A stretch of 64,000 nucleotides of DNA from an uncultured Mogibacterium sp. (GTDB lineage Bacteria; Bacillota; Clostridia; Peptostreptococcales; Anaerovoracaceae). Under the pieces are notes generated by a model, which was not told where the DNA came from, did no database searches, and saw nothing but the letters and a program-made list of their open reading frames with translations. Position 1 is the first letter of the stretch, and every line of letters starts with the position of its first letter. This document shows positions 16,646 to 25,343 of the stretch, piece by piece. The position numbers were made by a program, and so were the translations under genes. The stretch spans positions 195,769 to 259,768 of the forward strand of contig NZ_CALISE010000020.1 of assembly GCF_938041965.1 (NCBI RefSeq), given 5' to 3'.

Positions 16646-16680
16646 GATAAATCCTCCGTTACATTTTCTTGCAAATCTGA

Positions 16681-18732
16681 CTATTTATCTTTCTTTTCTT
16701 CTTCGCTGACTTTCTTTTCTCTAATCGCTTTTGTGCGTATCTCCTCGCAGATTGAATTAACAAAATCGCTCAGAGGCTTGCTTCCTTCATCTCCTTCGAA
16801 TCTCGAACGAACTGAAACAGTTTTATTCTCAGCTTCCTGCTGTCCAACGACTAGCATGTAAGGTAGCTTCTCCATCTGGGCTTTTCTAATCTTGTAGCCG
16901 ATTCTCTCGGAGCTGCTGTCGATTGTAACATCGACGCCGTTTCTTCTTAGTTCAGCAAAGATTTCCTCGGCATAATCCTGATACTTATCGGAGATAGGGA
17001 GGATTCTAACCTGCTCTGCGCATAGCCAAGTAGGGAAGTTCCCTGAATACTTTTCAATCAACCAAGCGAGAGTTCTCTCGTAGCAGCCGAGCGATGTGCG
17101 GTGGATAATATATGGGCGTTTTTTCTCACCGTTCTTATCTATATAATACATGTCATATCTCTCAGCAAGGAACATGTCAAGCTGGATAGTGATCATCGTA
17201 TCTTCTTTGCCATATACATTTTTTGCCTGAATGTCGAGCTTAGGTCCGTAGAATGCAGCCTCGCCAGAAGCCTCTGTGTAATCGAGACCGATTTCATCGA
17301 GAATCTCACGCATTGCCGATTCAACCTTATCCCATTCCGCAGCAGTTCCAAGATATTTACCTGGATTTTCTGGATCCCACTTTGACATTCTGTATGTAAC
17401 ATCGCCGTCTAGACCTAGAGTTGTGAGACAGTACTTAGCGAGTTTTACGCAGTTTTTGAACTCTTCATCAATCTGCTCAGGTGTGCACACGAGGTGGCCC
17501 TCTGAAATCGTGAACTGACGAACTCTAGTGAGTCCGTGCATTTCTCCGGAATCTTCGTTGCGGAATAGAGTAGAAGTCTCTCCCATTCTGTAAGGTAGAT
17601 CCCTATAGCTGTGCTGCTTAGCCTTGTATACATAGTACTGGAATGGGCATGTCATAGGGCGGAGTGCAAATGCATTTGCATCAGCATCGTTTTCGATGAG
17701 ACTTAGGTCCTCAAGTCCTCTGATTTCGCGGGTAGCATCCTCTGCATTGTTCAGCTCATCGATGTTGTCATATCCGAATACGAACATTCCATCCTTGTAG
17801 TGGTACCAGTGGTCTGAAATCTTGTAAAGAGTTGATTTCGCCATCAGCGGTGTTCTCGTTCTCACGTAACCCCATTCGTAATCCTCGAGGTCTTCAATCC
17901 AGCGCTGCAGCTTCTGAATCATCTTAGTGCCCTTAGGCATAAATAGAGGAAGACCCTGACCGACTATATCTACTGTTGTAAATAGCTCCATCTCACGGCC
18001 TAGTCTGTTGTGATCTCTGTTCTTGATATCAGCAAGGTACTCAAGGTACTCTTCTAGATCGGCCTTCTTGTTGAATGCAGTACCGTAGATTCTAGTGAGC
18101 ATCTTGTTGTGCTCGTCACCTCTCCAGTAAGCGCCAGAGCTAGAAGTTAGCTTGAACGCCTTAATCTGCTTGGTGCTCATCAGGTGTGGCCCTGCGCAGA
18201 GCTCGATAAAATCTCCCTGCTGATAGAAGGAAATGATTTCGTCCTCTGGTAGGTCCTCGATGAGCTCGACCTTGTATGGCTCATTTCTCTCCTGAAATAG
18301 CTTGATGGCTTCATCTCTAGGGAGTGTGAAACGAGTTATCGCATCTCCTCTTTTGATGATTTTCTTCATCTCAGCTTCTATCTTATCTAAATCCTCTCTG
18401 GTTAGTGCTGGCATGTCGAAGTCATAGTAAAAACCATTATCGATAGAAGGTCCAATTGTCATCTTGGCATCTGGATATAGATTCTTGACAGCCTCTGCGA
18501 GCACGTGGGAACATGTGTGTCTGTACGCATGCTTTCCTGCATCGGAATCAAATGTGAGAATGTTAACCTCAGCATCCTTATCCACAACAGTTCTTAGGTC
18601 ACAGACCTCTCCATCTAATTCACCAACGCAAGCTGCTCTTGCGAGACCCTCGCTTATGTCCTTAGCGATGTCGATGATGGACATCGGTGAAGCGTATTCT
18701 TTTTTGCTACCGTCTTTTAGTGTAATAATCAT
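16681..18732 (-). CDS. thrS: Threonine-tRNA ligase
   Basis: A 683-residue class II synthetase. It has an N-terminal TGS domain (IITLKDGSKKEYASPMSI region), an editing domain with HTCSHVLAEAV, a catalytic core with zinc-type MTCPFQYYVY and motif 2 region TSTLFRNEDSGE, and a C-terminal anticodon-binding domain. ATG 18732 is chosen because AAAGGAG lies 8 nt upstream; an in-frame ATG 18 nt earlier overlaps that site. It is preceded by a full T-box leader, so expression should rise when tRNA-Thr is uncharged. niaR follows closely. The C-terminus is a Lys/Glu-rich tail (KKVSEEEKKDK). Confidence 0.97.
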   Translation of the reverse strand: MIITLKDGSKKEYASPMSIIDIAKDISEGLARAACVGELDGEVCDLRTVVDKDAEVNILTFDSDAGKHAYRHTCSHVLAEAVKNLYPDAKMTIGPSIDNGFYYDFDMPALTREDLDKIEAEMKKIIKRGDAITRFTLPRDEAIKLFQERNEPYKVELIEDLPEDEIISFYQQGDFIELCAGPHLMSTKQIKAFKLTSSSGAYWRGDEHNKMLTRIYGTAFNKKADLEEYLEYLADIKNRDHNRLGREMELFTTVDIVGQGLPLFMPKGTKMIQKLQRWIEDLEDYEWGYVRTRTPLMAKSTLYKISDHWYHYKDGMFVFGYDNIDELNNAEDATREIRGLEDLSLIENDADANAFALRPMTCPFQYYVYKAKQHSYRDLPYRMGETSTLFRNEDSGEMHGLTRVRQFTISEGHLVCTPEQIDEEFKNCVKLAKYCLTTLGLDGDVTYRMSKWDPENPGKYLGTAAEWDKVESAMREILDEIGLDYTEASGEAAFYGPKLDIQAKNVYGKEDTMITIQLDMFLAERYDMYYIDKNGEKKRPYIIHRTSLGCYERTLAWLIEKYSGNFPTWLCAEQVRILPISDKYQDYAEEIFAELRRNGVDVTIDSSSERIGYKIRKAQMEKLPYMLVVGQQEAENKTVSVRSRFEGDEGSKPLSDFVNSICEEIRTKAIREKKVSEEEKKDK

Positions 18733-18770
18733 TTTAAGAACTCCTTTCATTAGCGGAAGGAAATTAAAAA

Positions 18771-19045
18771 GTCCCTTCCGACATTCAAATTGTCAGAAGG
18801 GACGCATACATTCGTATTCGTGGTTCCACCCATCTTCCGGAGCTTCTGCTCCAGCACTCTTTGAAGCTTTTAACGCGGCTAGGCGGGCAGGATTAGTGCC
18901 ACTCGGAGGTGGTGTTCAGAACGCTCCGTGCTGGAATGATCTCACCGTCCATCCCTCTCTCAAAGCCTTAAAGCGAACCTACTGTCCTCGTCATCGTTTT
19001 AATAATGAAATATGCTACCACCGCGGGCTATAATTGTCAATGATT
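18771..19045 (-). ncRNA. T-box leader (tRNA-Thr-responsive) upstream of thrS
   Basis: On the minus strand the leader ends with the T-box core GGGTGGAACCACG (18819-18831) followed by a terminator: arms 18791-18803 and 18771-18783 (GTCCCTTCTGACA type) with a 7-nt loop and a TTTTTAATTT tract. The 5' part (about 18835-19030) can form the stem I and later stems, and a GAACACCACC stretch near 18908-18918 offers a Thr specifier codon (ACC). It occupies the 404-bp gap upstream of thrS. A minus-strand TTGAGG near 19055 and ATTATA near 19030 could be its promoter. Confidence 0.92.
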
Positions 19046-19136
19046 TTACCGCCTCAATTTGTTATAATTTATAGGAAAGAATTGATATAATTTGTGGACA
19101 AAAACGAGAAGTTTTGCTGAAATGGTAGGAGAAATA

Positions 19137-19988
19137 ATGAATCCATACATAAAAGAATATGCTGAACTAGTAAAGGATTACGAAGCGAAGAAGGGTAAGC
19201 GAGAGACCGTTCTTGCGTTATACGAGTTTTCGGATAGGCTCAAAGAGGCTGGGGATAAAGATGCCAAGACAGTTCTTGTCGATGTATACAAAATCCTTTC
19301 GCTTATGCAGAGTGCGTATGACTTGATGTCAGAGATTGCAGATAGGACAGATAAGAAGCAGATAAAGAAGCTCGCTTATCTCAAATCGCTAGCAGAAGAT
19401 GATGGAGACAGGTGGGCAGTGAAGAGGCCAAAGACAGCTGCTGAGGAGTCTCTACAGAGAGAAAAAGCTAAGAAGCTTCCAAAATTCCGTTACCATCCAG
19501 ATCCACTGGCTACTGAAAGCTTTGAAGAAGGTCCGCCAGAGGTATGCCCGTGCTGCGGCAAGGAAAGTACTATCTACTATAGTTCGTTCCCTTACAGCGT
19601 TGAAGACGTCGAGCATTTGTGCCCAGAGTGTATAGCTAGTGGAGAGGCTGCAAAGAAATTCGACGCTCAGTTCGTGCAAGATGCCGAATGGGAAGGCGAA
19701 GTGGATGTGGCGAAGTCGAAGGAACTATTTGAAAGAACGCCTGGCTACCTGAGCTGGCAAGGCGAGCACTGGCTATCCTGCTGTAATGACTACTGCGCAT
19801 ATCTAGGGACAGTCGGCACAGAGGAGCTAGAGGAGATGGGCATCGCAGACGAGGTCCTTGAAGAGTATGAGATGAGGCATGAATACACCGATATAAGGGA
19901 GTACCTGTATAAGGATGGGGATCTCTGCGGGTATCTCTTCCGCTGTCTTCACTGCGGAAAATATCACATCTACGTCGATGCGAGCTAA
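19137..19988 (+). CDS. CbrC-family (UPF0167) protein
   Basis: A 283-residue protein. The first 115 residues are helical and charged. From about residue 120 the sequence (KFRYHPDPLATESFEEG, VCPCCGKES, HLCPECIASGEAAKKF, GEHWLSCCNDYCAYLG, CLHCGKYH) matches the CbrC/UPF0167 family, whose Cys pairs suggest a zinc site. E. coli CbrC is linked to colicin E2 tolerance; the biochemical role is unknown. ATG 19137 is chosen because TAGGAG lies 6-8 nt upstream. It is divergent from thrS and begins a run of small genes including an Imm26-like one. Confidence 0.85.
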   Translation: MNPYIKEYAELVKDYEAKKGKRETVLALYEFSDRLKEAGDKDAKTVLVDVYKILSLMQSAYDLMSEIADRTDKKQIKKLAYLKSLAEDDGDRWAVKRPKTAAEESLQREKAKKLPKFRYHPDPLATESFEEGPPEVCPCCGKESTIYYSSFPYSVEDVEHLCPECIASGEAAKKFDAQFVQDAEWEGEVDVAKSKELFERTPGYLSWQGEHWLSCCNDYCAYLGTVGTEELEEMGIADEVLEEYEMRHEYTDIREYLYKDGDLCGYLFRCLHCGKYHIYVDAS

Positions 19989-20051
19989 TTTGCAAACGTG
20001 AAATGAAACACCTTCTTAGAAGAGAAAAGGTGATTTGGAGGGAAGCAATTA

Positions 20052-20474
20052 ATGAAGATTTATCAATATTTTTTGATTGGATTAAAGTCGACGTGGAATG
20101 ACAATCTCTTTAAGACGGTGGCATTTATCGTTGGAACTATCGTTCTTGTCACGATGGTGCGGAAGCTGATTATCGTCAGTAGGAGTGGCGGAAAGTTTTC
20201 AGAGCCTATGCATATCTCGAATGGAAATTTATACATTCACAGTGGATTTGTTCCAGGTAGACGTGAGATTGCATTGAAAGATCTCGCTGAGGTTGAGATA
20301 TATTTTGTGCGTGGAAGACATCTAAATGGTGACAGGTACTTTATTCAACTCGTAAGGAAAAAAGGTAGAAGCAAGTCGATTTTCGTCGGAAAAAGCAAGG
20401 GTAATGACGAGAGGCTTGCTCAGCTTAAGAAGCAGCTGAAGAAGTATAAGGTTAAGGTTCGTGAAATAAAATAA
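20052..20474 (+). CDS. Small membrane-anchored protein, function unknown
   Basis: A 140-residue protein with one N-terminal membrane segment (TVAFIVGTIVLVTMV, about residues 22-36) followed by a basic, beta-rich cytoplasmic region (REIALKDLAEVEIYFVRG, FIQLVRKKGRSK). The pattern resembles bacterial PH-like membrane proteins, but I do not recognise a family. TTGGAGGG lies upstream of the ATG. It sits 63 bp after the CbrC-like gene and 24 bp before the Imm26-like gene on the same strand, so the three may form an operon. Confidence 0.75.
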   Translation: MKIYQYFLIGLKSTWNDNLFKTVAFIVGTIVLVTMVRKLIIVSRSGGKFSEPMHISNGNLYIHSGFVPGRREIALKDLAEVEIYFVRGRHLNGDRYFIQLVRKKGRSKSIFVGKSKGNDERLAQLKKQLKKYKVKVREIK

Positions 20475-20498
20475 ATGAGAGTGAGTAGGTTCGCATAA

Positions 20499-21152
20499 AT
20501 GGAAATAAAAAAGAAATCTGTTCCGTGGAAAGAAGGGAAAGTCATATCGGTGTGCCTTCGAGATGGGATATACATCTTGGCGCAGATGGTAAAATCGCCA
20601 TACATGGTTTTCTTTAACCTTTTTAGCGATGATAACTCGTGGGAAGGTGTTACTTTGTCAACTGATAAGGTGCTGTTCTGTCATGCGGTTTCGCGCCAGT
20701 GGAAAGCGCACAGTCCCATCGAGCGCATTAAAGGTGTAGAGCCACTTTTGAATTACGAGCTTCCAACCAGATGGATTCATACCGAAGGGCTTGGTCACAG
20801 AACTCGAGAAATTATCGTCGATGGAGTAAAGCGAAGTGTAGTGATTCTCGGTACGCGTCTTGCGTTAGTTGAAAGAGATATGGTGGATAATTCCAAGAAT
20901 AACGCTCCGTGTGGACTCTATCATACGGTGGTTAAGCCTGATTTAAAGGAAAGTGATTGGTCTAGGGTGAAAGATATAGAAACTATGTCAGTCGAGATGT
21001 ACCCGGGATTAAATGAGCGGTTGTACTTATGTAGTGTCATGGGAAGAAATGTGAATCCAGAGCTCGAAATATACCTCGGTAGACCAATTGCAGAAGCCTA
21101 CGGAACGTACGTAAAAATCCTTTGTGGAGATAAAATTCCTGATTACTGTTAA
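20499..21152 (+). CDS. Imm26-like protein (possible immunity protein)
   Basis: A 217-residue soluble protein. The opening KKKSVPWKEGKVISVCLRDG followed by IYILAQMVKSPYMVFFNLF resembles the start of Imm26-type immunity proteins, which begin with a Gly-X-Val-hydrophobic strand and an Asp-Gly turn. No secretion signal or catalytic motif is visible. No toxin gene is adjacent, so if it is an immunity protein it is an orphan. The upstream gene ends 24 bp before it. The assignment is tentative. Confidence 0.6.
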   Translation: MEIKKKSVPWKEGKVISVCLRDGIYILAQMVKSPYMVFFNLFSDDNSWEGVTLSTDKVLFCHAVSRQWKAHSPIERIKGVEPLLNYELPTRWIHTEGLGHRTREIIVDGVKRSVVILGTRLALVERDMVDNSKNNAPCGLYHTVVKPDLKESDWSRVKDIETMSVEMYPGLNERLYLCSVMGRNVNPELEIYLGRPIAEAYGTYVKILCGDKIPDYC

Positions 21153-21187
21153 TATAAGGAATTAAAATCAATACTTGGTTATAGTGC

Positions 21188-21217
21188 TTGAATCTATAGG
21201 GGAAATAAGGATATTAT
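21188..21217 (+). promoter_or_regulatory. Promoter upstream of the small gene at 21256
   Basis: TTGAAT at 21188-21193 and TATTAT at 21212-21217 are 18 bp apart. The start codon of the next gene is about 40 bp downstream. Confidence 0.5.
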
Positions 21218-21255
21218 ACATAATACAGATTTTTTGAAGGAAAAGGGTGGACATA

Positions 21256-21579
21256 ATGGAAAATAGAGAAATGAAAATTAAAGTTAAGATGCCGGTACTC
21301 CCCGAGAGATTCGGTGGACACGCAGTTACAGCAAATAGATTTGATGACATGATTCTAAAGCTCTTCGATAAGGAGCCTTATGGAATTAATTCTGAGGTAA
21401 ATCTCATCGCAGGAGATGAGAGAACTAATGTTGAAGTGGTAAGCGTAGATAGAGGAGATCGCTCGATGAGCGTAAGCCTTAAGGTGGGATATCCAGAGGC
21501 ATTTAGTCAGGGAGAAGTTCTGACGAGACTTGCTGATGCAGTTGCTCCATATAAGTGCGGAATCGAGAAAATGGCATAG
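21256..21579 (+). CDS. Conserved-looking small protein, function unknown
   Basis: A 107-residue acidic-basic mixed protein (MENREMKIKVKMPVLPERFGGHA at the start, written here as VKMPVLPERFGGHAV). It has no membrane segment, signal peptide or Cys cluster and I do not recognise it. ATG 21256 is chosen because AAAAGGG lies about 8 nt upstream, whereas the in-frame GTG at 21247 overlaps that site. Codon use looks like that of its neighbours. It lies 87 bp before asnS, from which it may be separately transcribed. Confidence 0.7.
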   Translation: MENREMKIKVKMPVLPERFGGHAVTANRFDDMILKLFDKEPYGINSEVNLIAGDERTNVEVVSVDRGDRSMSVSLKVGYPEAFSQGEVLTRLADAVAPYKCGIEKMA

Positions 21580-21666
21580 ACACTCGATAAACCACATGTA
21601 AACGTGATATAATTGATATACTCGTGCATTTACGAGAGAAAAATGGAAATTAGGAAGGATATACTA

Positions 21667-23061
21667 ATGAAAGATATTGAGATCAGAGAACTCTTCCGAA
21701 ACAGAGAAGAGTATGCAGGCAAAGAGATTGTTGTCAGAGGCTGGGTGAGAGGTAATCGCGCATCCAATCAGTTTGGTTTCATCTCACTCAATGATGGTAC
21801 CTTCTTCACTCCGCTTCAGGTTGTGTACGAGGCTTCGAAGATTGATAACTACGAAGAGATTTCAAAGGTGCACCTCGCAGCAGGTGTAATGGTTAGGGGT
21901 GTACTTGAGCTTACACCTGGCGCACAGCAGCCATTTGAACTGAAGGCGACAGAGATTACTGTTGAGGCTGATTCGCTATCGGATTATCCGCTGCAGAAGA
22001 AGCGTCACACCATGGAGTACCTTAGAGAAATCGCGCATCTTCGTCCTAGAAGCAACACTTTCTCTGCGGTATTTAGAGTTCGCAGCATCGTTGCTTATGC
22101 GATTCATAAGTTCTTCCAAGAGCGTGATTACGTATATGTACACGCTCCAATCATAACAGGAAGTGACGCAGAGGGCGCTGGCGAGATGTTCAGAGTTACG
22201 ACACTGGACCTAAGTAATCCGCCTACTAACGAAGATGGTTCTATCGACTACTCACAGGATTTCTTCGGCAAAGAGACAAACCTAACCGTTTCGGGACAGC
22301 TCGAGGGTGAGGCGATGGCGCTTGCGTTTAGAAATATTTACACATTTGGACCTACGTTCCGTGCTGAGAACTCCAACACAGCTAGACACGCATCTGAGTT
22401 CTGGATGATTGAGCCAGAGATCGCATTTGCAGACCTAGCTGATGACATGGATGTTGCAGAGGATATGGTCAAATACATCATCAGCTACACACTTGAACAC
22501 GCGCCTGAGGAGATGGAATTCTTCAATAAGTTCGTGGACAAGGGATTACTCGATAGACTTCACCACATCGTTAACTCAGATTTCGAGAGAGTTACATATA
22601 CAGAAGCTGTTGAGATTCTTAAGAAAGCTGATAAGGACTTCCAGTTCCCTGTTGAGTGGGGAATCGATCTACAGACTGAGCACGAGAGATATCTAACTGA
22701 AGAAGTGTTTAAGAAGCCTATCTTCGTAATCGATTATCCGAAGGAAATCAAAGCATTCTATATGAGACTCAACGACGACGGTAAGACTGTTGCGGCTTGC
22801 GACCTTCTCGTGCCGGGAGTTGGTGAAATTATCGGCGGAAGTCAGAGAGAAGAGAGGCTCGACATCCTCGAAACTAGAATGGATGAAATCGGCATGAATA
22901 GAGAGCTCTACGACTGGTACGTGGATCTTCGTAGATACGGTGGCGTAAAGCATGCCGGCTACGGATTAGGGTTCGAGAGAATGATTATGTATCTAACAGG
23001 AATGAGCAACATCCGTGACGTTGTTCCATTCCCAAGAACACCTAAGAACGCTGAATTCTAA
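21667..23061 (+). CDS. asnS: Asparagine-tRNA ligase
   Basis: A 464-residue class IIb synthetase. The N-terminal OB-fold ([20 protein letters not shown] region) binds the anticodon. The catalytic core shows motif 2 [15 protein letters not shown] and motif 3 [15 protein letters not shown]. The residues AEMF-type switch loop reads [10 protein letters not shown] and the C-terminus [10 protein letters not shown] is typical of AsnRS. ATG 21667 has AGGAAGGA 7 nt upstream; earlier in-frame starts have no such site. A TATAAT at 21608-21613 may be its -10. A terminator follows at 23098. Confidence 0.97.
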   Translation: MKDIEIRELFRNREEYAGKEIVVRGWVRGNRASNQFGFISLNDGTFFTPLQVVYEASKIDNYEEISKVHLAAGVMVRGVLELTPGAQQPFELKATEITVEADSLSDYPLQKKRHTMEYLREIAHLRPRSNTFSAVFRVRSIVAYAIHKFFQERDYVYVHAPIITGSDAEGAGEMFRVTTLDLSNPPTNEDGSIDYSQDFFGKETNLTVSGQLEGEAMALAFRNIYTFGPTFRAENSNTARHASEFWMIEPEIAFADLADDMDVAEDMVKYIISYTLEHAPEEMEFFNKFVDKGLLDRLHHIVNSDFERVTYTEAVEILKKADKDFQFPVEWGIDLQTEHERYLTEEVFKKPIFVIDYPKEIKAFYMRLNDDGKTVAACDLLVPGVGEIIGGSQREERLDILETRMDEIGMNRELYDWYVDLRRYGGVKHAGYGLGFERMIMYLTGMSNIRDVVPFPRTPKNAEF

Positions 23062-23097
23062 AGCGTCTAGGTGGTAATATACAAATAAAAACAATTT

Positions 23098-23147
23098 AGC
23101 GGCTATCACTAGGCTCTTCACGAGGAGAAGGTGGTTGCCGCTTTTTA
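23098..23147 (+). terminator. Terminator after asnS
   Basis: Arms AGCGGCTATCAC (from 23098) and GTGGTTGCCGCT (23131-23142 approx.) pair with one mismatch; an inner CTC/GAG stem lies in the loop. CTTTTTATTG follows. Confidence 0.8.
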
Positions 23148-23167
23148 TTGTCAATTAAAATATTGTA

Positions 23168-23195
23168 TTGAACAAGATACAAGCTATGTTATACT
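23168..23195 (+). promoter_or_regulatory. Promoter for the EF-G-like gene
   Basis: TTGAAC at 23168-23173 and TATACT at 23190-23195 are 16 bp apart, with TGT just before the -10. The start codon is 67 bp downstream. Confidence 0.5.
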
Positions 23196-23261
23196 TGTGA
23201 CAAGAGCTTAAATAATTTTATCAGCTCAACAAAATAATAAAATCAATGGGAGGATCTAAGG

Positions 23262-25205
23262 ATGAAAGGTTATTCTACAGATAAGATTAGAAACGTCATA
23301 CTTTTAGGACATGGCGGCTGCGGTAAAACGACTTTTCTTGAAGCGGCTCTACTTGCCACTGGCGCAATCACCAGAATGGGTAAAGTAGAGGATGGCAACA
23401 CAACATCGGATTACGACAAGATGGAAATTGAGAAGAAGCATTCTATCAATACCACTCTGGTTCCGGTAGAGTACCAGGGATATAAATATAATTTTCTTGA
23501 TACCCCAGGATTATTCGACTTCAAGGGAGAAATTCGTTCAGCGCTCAGCACAGCTGCATCATCGATTATCATGGTGGATGCATCTGCTGGAGTGCAGGTA
23601 GGAACTGAGAAGGCGTGGGAGGAATGCAGTAAGCATAAGAATCCAAAATTTATAGTCCTCACCAAGATAGATAAAGAAAACGTAGATGTAGATAAGGTTG
23701 TAGCACAGCTTCGTGAGAAGTTCGGAAACTCTGTTGTTACCGATGATGACAAGGATGCTCTGAACGAGGCAGTGGCTGGCACAGATGAAGCTCTAATGGA
23801 GAAGTTCTTTAATGAAGAGCCATTTACAGATGAAGAGTTTTATAACGGACTTATGAATGGAATTGCAACAGGAGACGTAGTACCTATCATCAAGATGTCA
23901 TCAAAGACAGGCGAGGGAGTGGATGAAGTTCTGCGTTCTATCAGCAAATATGTTCCAACACCTAATATGCACCCAGCATATCCAGCAAAGAACATCAAAG
24001 GTGAGGACGTTGAGATTACAACGGATCCTGCAGAGAAGCCAGTTCTATGGGTTTTCAAGACAATTGCTGATCCTTTCCTAGGTAGAATTTCCTACGCAAA
24101 GGTTATAACAGGAACTGTCAAGGTAGGTCAGGAACTGTACAACTCTCGTACACAGAAGATGGAGAAGCTCGGTTCTATGTTCTTCGTAAGAGGTAAACAG
24201 CAGGTTCCAGCAACTGAGGTTGTGGCTGGAGATATCTTTGCACTTGCCAAGCTAGCAGGAACAAAGACTGGCGATACACTGTCTCTCAAGAGCGAAGGAA
24301 TACAGTTCGAGCCAATCGACTTCCCTAAGCCTAACTACTTTATCGCAGTTCAGGCTAAGGATAAGAACGACGAAGAGAAGATGGCGCAGGCTCTATTCAA
24401 GCTTATGGAAGAAGATCCTTCATTTGCATTAGTTAGAAATGTTGAGACACATCAGTCACTTCTCGGTGGACAGGGAGACCTCCAGATAGGAATAATCAAG
24501 GAGAAGCTCAAAAAGAACTACGGAATCGACGTAGTGACTGTTCCTCAGAAGATTGCTTACAGAGAGACAATCAAGGGCACTTCAGACGTTCAGGGTAAGC
24601 ACAAGAAGCAGTCTGGTGGTGCTGGACAGTATGGAGACGTGCACATCAGATTCTCGCCAGCTAAGGAAAACTTTGAGTTCTCAGAAGAACTATTTGGCGG
24701 AGCAATCCCTAAGAGCTACGTTCCTGCAGTTGAGAAGGGGCTCCTCGAGTCGATGGAGAAGGGCCCTCTCGCTGGCTGCAAGGTAGTTAATATCAAGGCA
24801 GTTCTATATGATGGTTCATATCACGATGTAGACTCTAACGAGATGGCGTTCAAGATTGCTGCATCACTAGCTTTCAAGAAAGGTATCGTAGAGGCTAAGC
24901 CTTGCCTACTCGAACCAATCATGAAGCTCGATATCGTAGTTCCTGAGAAGTATACAGGCGACGTAATGGGCGATATGAACAAGAGAAGAGGACGTATCCT
25001 CGGTATGGATCCAGCGGATTATGGCACAACTTGCCTGCATGCTGAAGCGCCAGAAGCTGAGCTCTTCGATTATGCAATCGTGCTAAGAGCTATGACTCAG
25101 GCTAGAGGTAGCTTTGAGATGGAGTTCTCCAAGTATGAGGAAGTGCCTGCTAATCTAGCGCAGAAGATCATTGAGGCGCACAAGCAGGAGACAGAAGGTA
25201 AATAA
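23262..25205 (+). CDS. Elongation factor G-like GTPase (EF-G paralogue)
   Basis: A 647-residue translational GTPase, shorter than canonical EF-G (the fusA product at 61797 is 689). G1 is GHGGCGKTT at about 16-24, G3 is DTPG and G4 reads VLTKIDKE, that is TKID instead of NKxD. The C-terminal half has [17 protein letters not shown] and the EF-G domain IV-V layout, ending MEFSKYEEVPANLAQKII. This matches the Firmicutes EF-G-like group seen beside canonical EF-G, whose role is unclear. ATG 23262 has GGGAGG upstream. It has its own promoter and terminator and so is transcribed alone. Confidence 0.93.
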   Translation: MKGYSTDKIRNVILLGHGGCGKTTFLEAALLATGAITRMGKVEDGNTTSDYDKMEIEKKHSINTTLVPVEYQGYKYNFLDTPGLFDFKGEIRSALSTAASSIIMVDASAGVQVGTEKAWEECSKHKNPKFIVLTKIDKENVDVDKVVAQLREKFGNSVVTDDDKDALNEAVAGTDEALMEKFFNEEPFTDEEFYNGLMNGIATGDVVPIIKMSSKTGEGVDEVLRSISKYVPTPNMHPAYPAKNIKGEDVEITTDPAEKPVLWVFKTIADPFLGRISYAKVITGTVKVGQELYNSRTQKMEKLGSMFFVRGKQQVPATEVVAGDIFALAKLAGTKTGDTLSLKSEGIQFEPIDFPKPNYFIAVQAKDKNDEEKMAQALFKLMEEDPSFALVRNVETHQSLLGGQGDLQIGIIKEKLKKNYGIDVVTVPQKIAYRETIKGTSDVQGKHKKQSGGAGQYGDVHIRFSPAKENFEFSEELFGGAIPKSYVPAVEKGLLESMEKGPLAGCKVVNIKAVLYDGSYHDVDSNEMAFKIAASLAFKKGIVEAKPCLLEPIMKLDIVVPEKYTGDVMGDMNKRRGRILGMDPADYGTTCLHAEAPEAELFDYAIVLRAMTQARGSFEMEFSKYEEVPANLAQKIIEAHKQETEGK

Positions 25206-25227
25206 ACGCTTAAAGCGATATATAGGT

Positions 25228-25258
25228 AAAGACCAGCCGTGAGGCTGGTCTTTGTCAT
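25228..25258 (+). terminator. Terminator after the EF-G-like gene
   Basis: Arms 25228-25238 (AAAGACCAGCC) and 25243-25253 (GGCTGGTCTTT) pair perfectly around a GTGA loop. The U-tract is provided partly by the arm end and is short. Confidence 0.8.
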
Positions 25259-25343
25259 TCTAATTAGGCCATTACATTAACTTTTACTGCAAGATAGCAA
25301 TTTTTCTGATAATATAAGCGTATTGAATTAGAGAGGGGAACTC

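Noticed and set aside
18464..19033. Plus-strand open frame across the thrS start and T-box
   Set aside because: It lies over a well-supported gene and a structured leader on the other strand.
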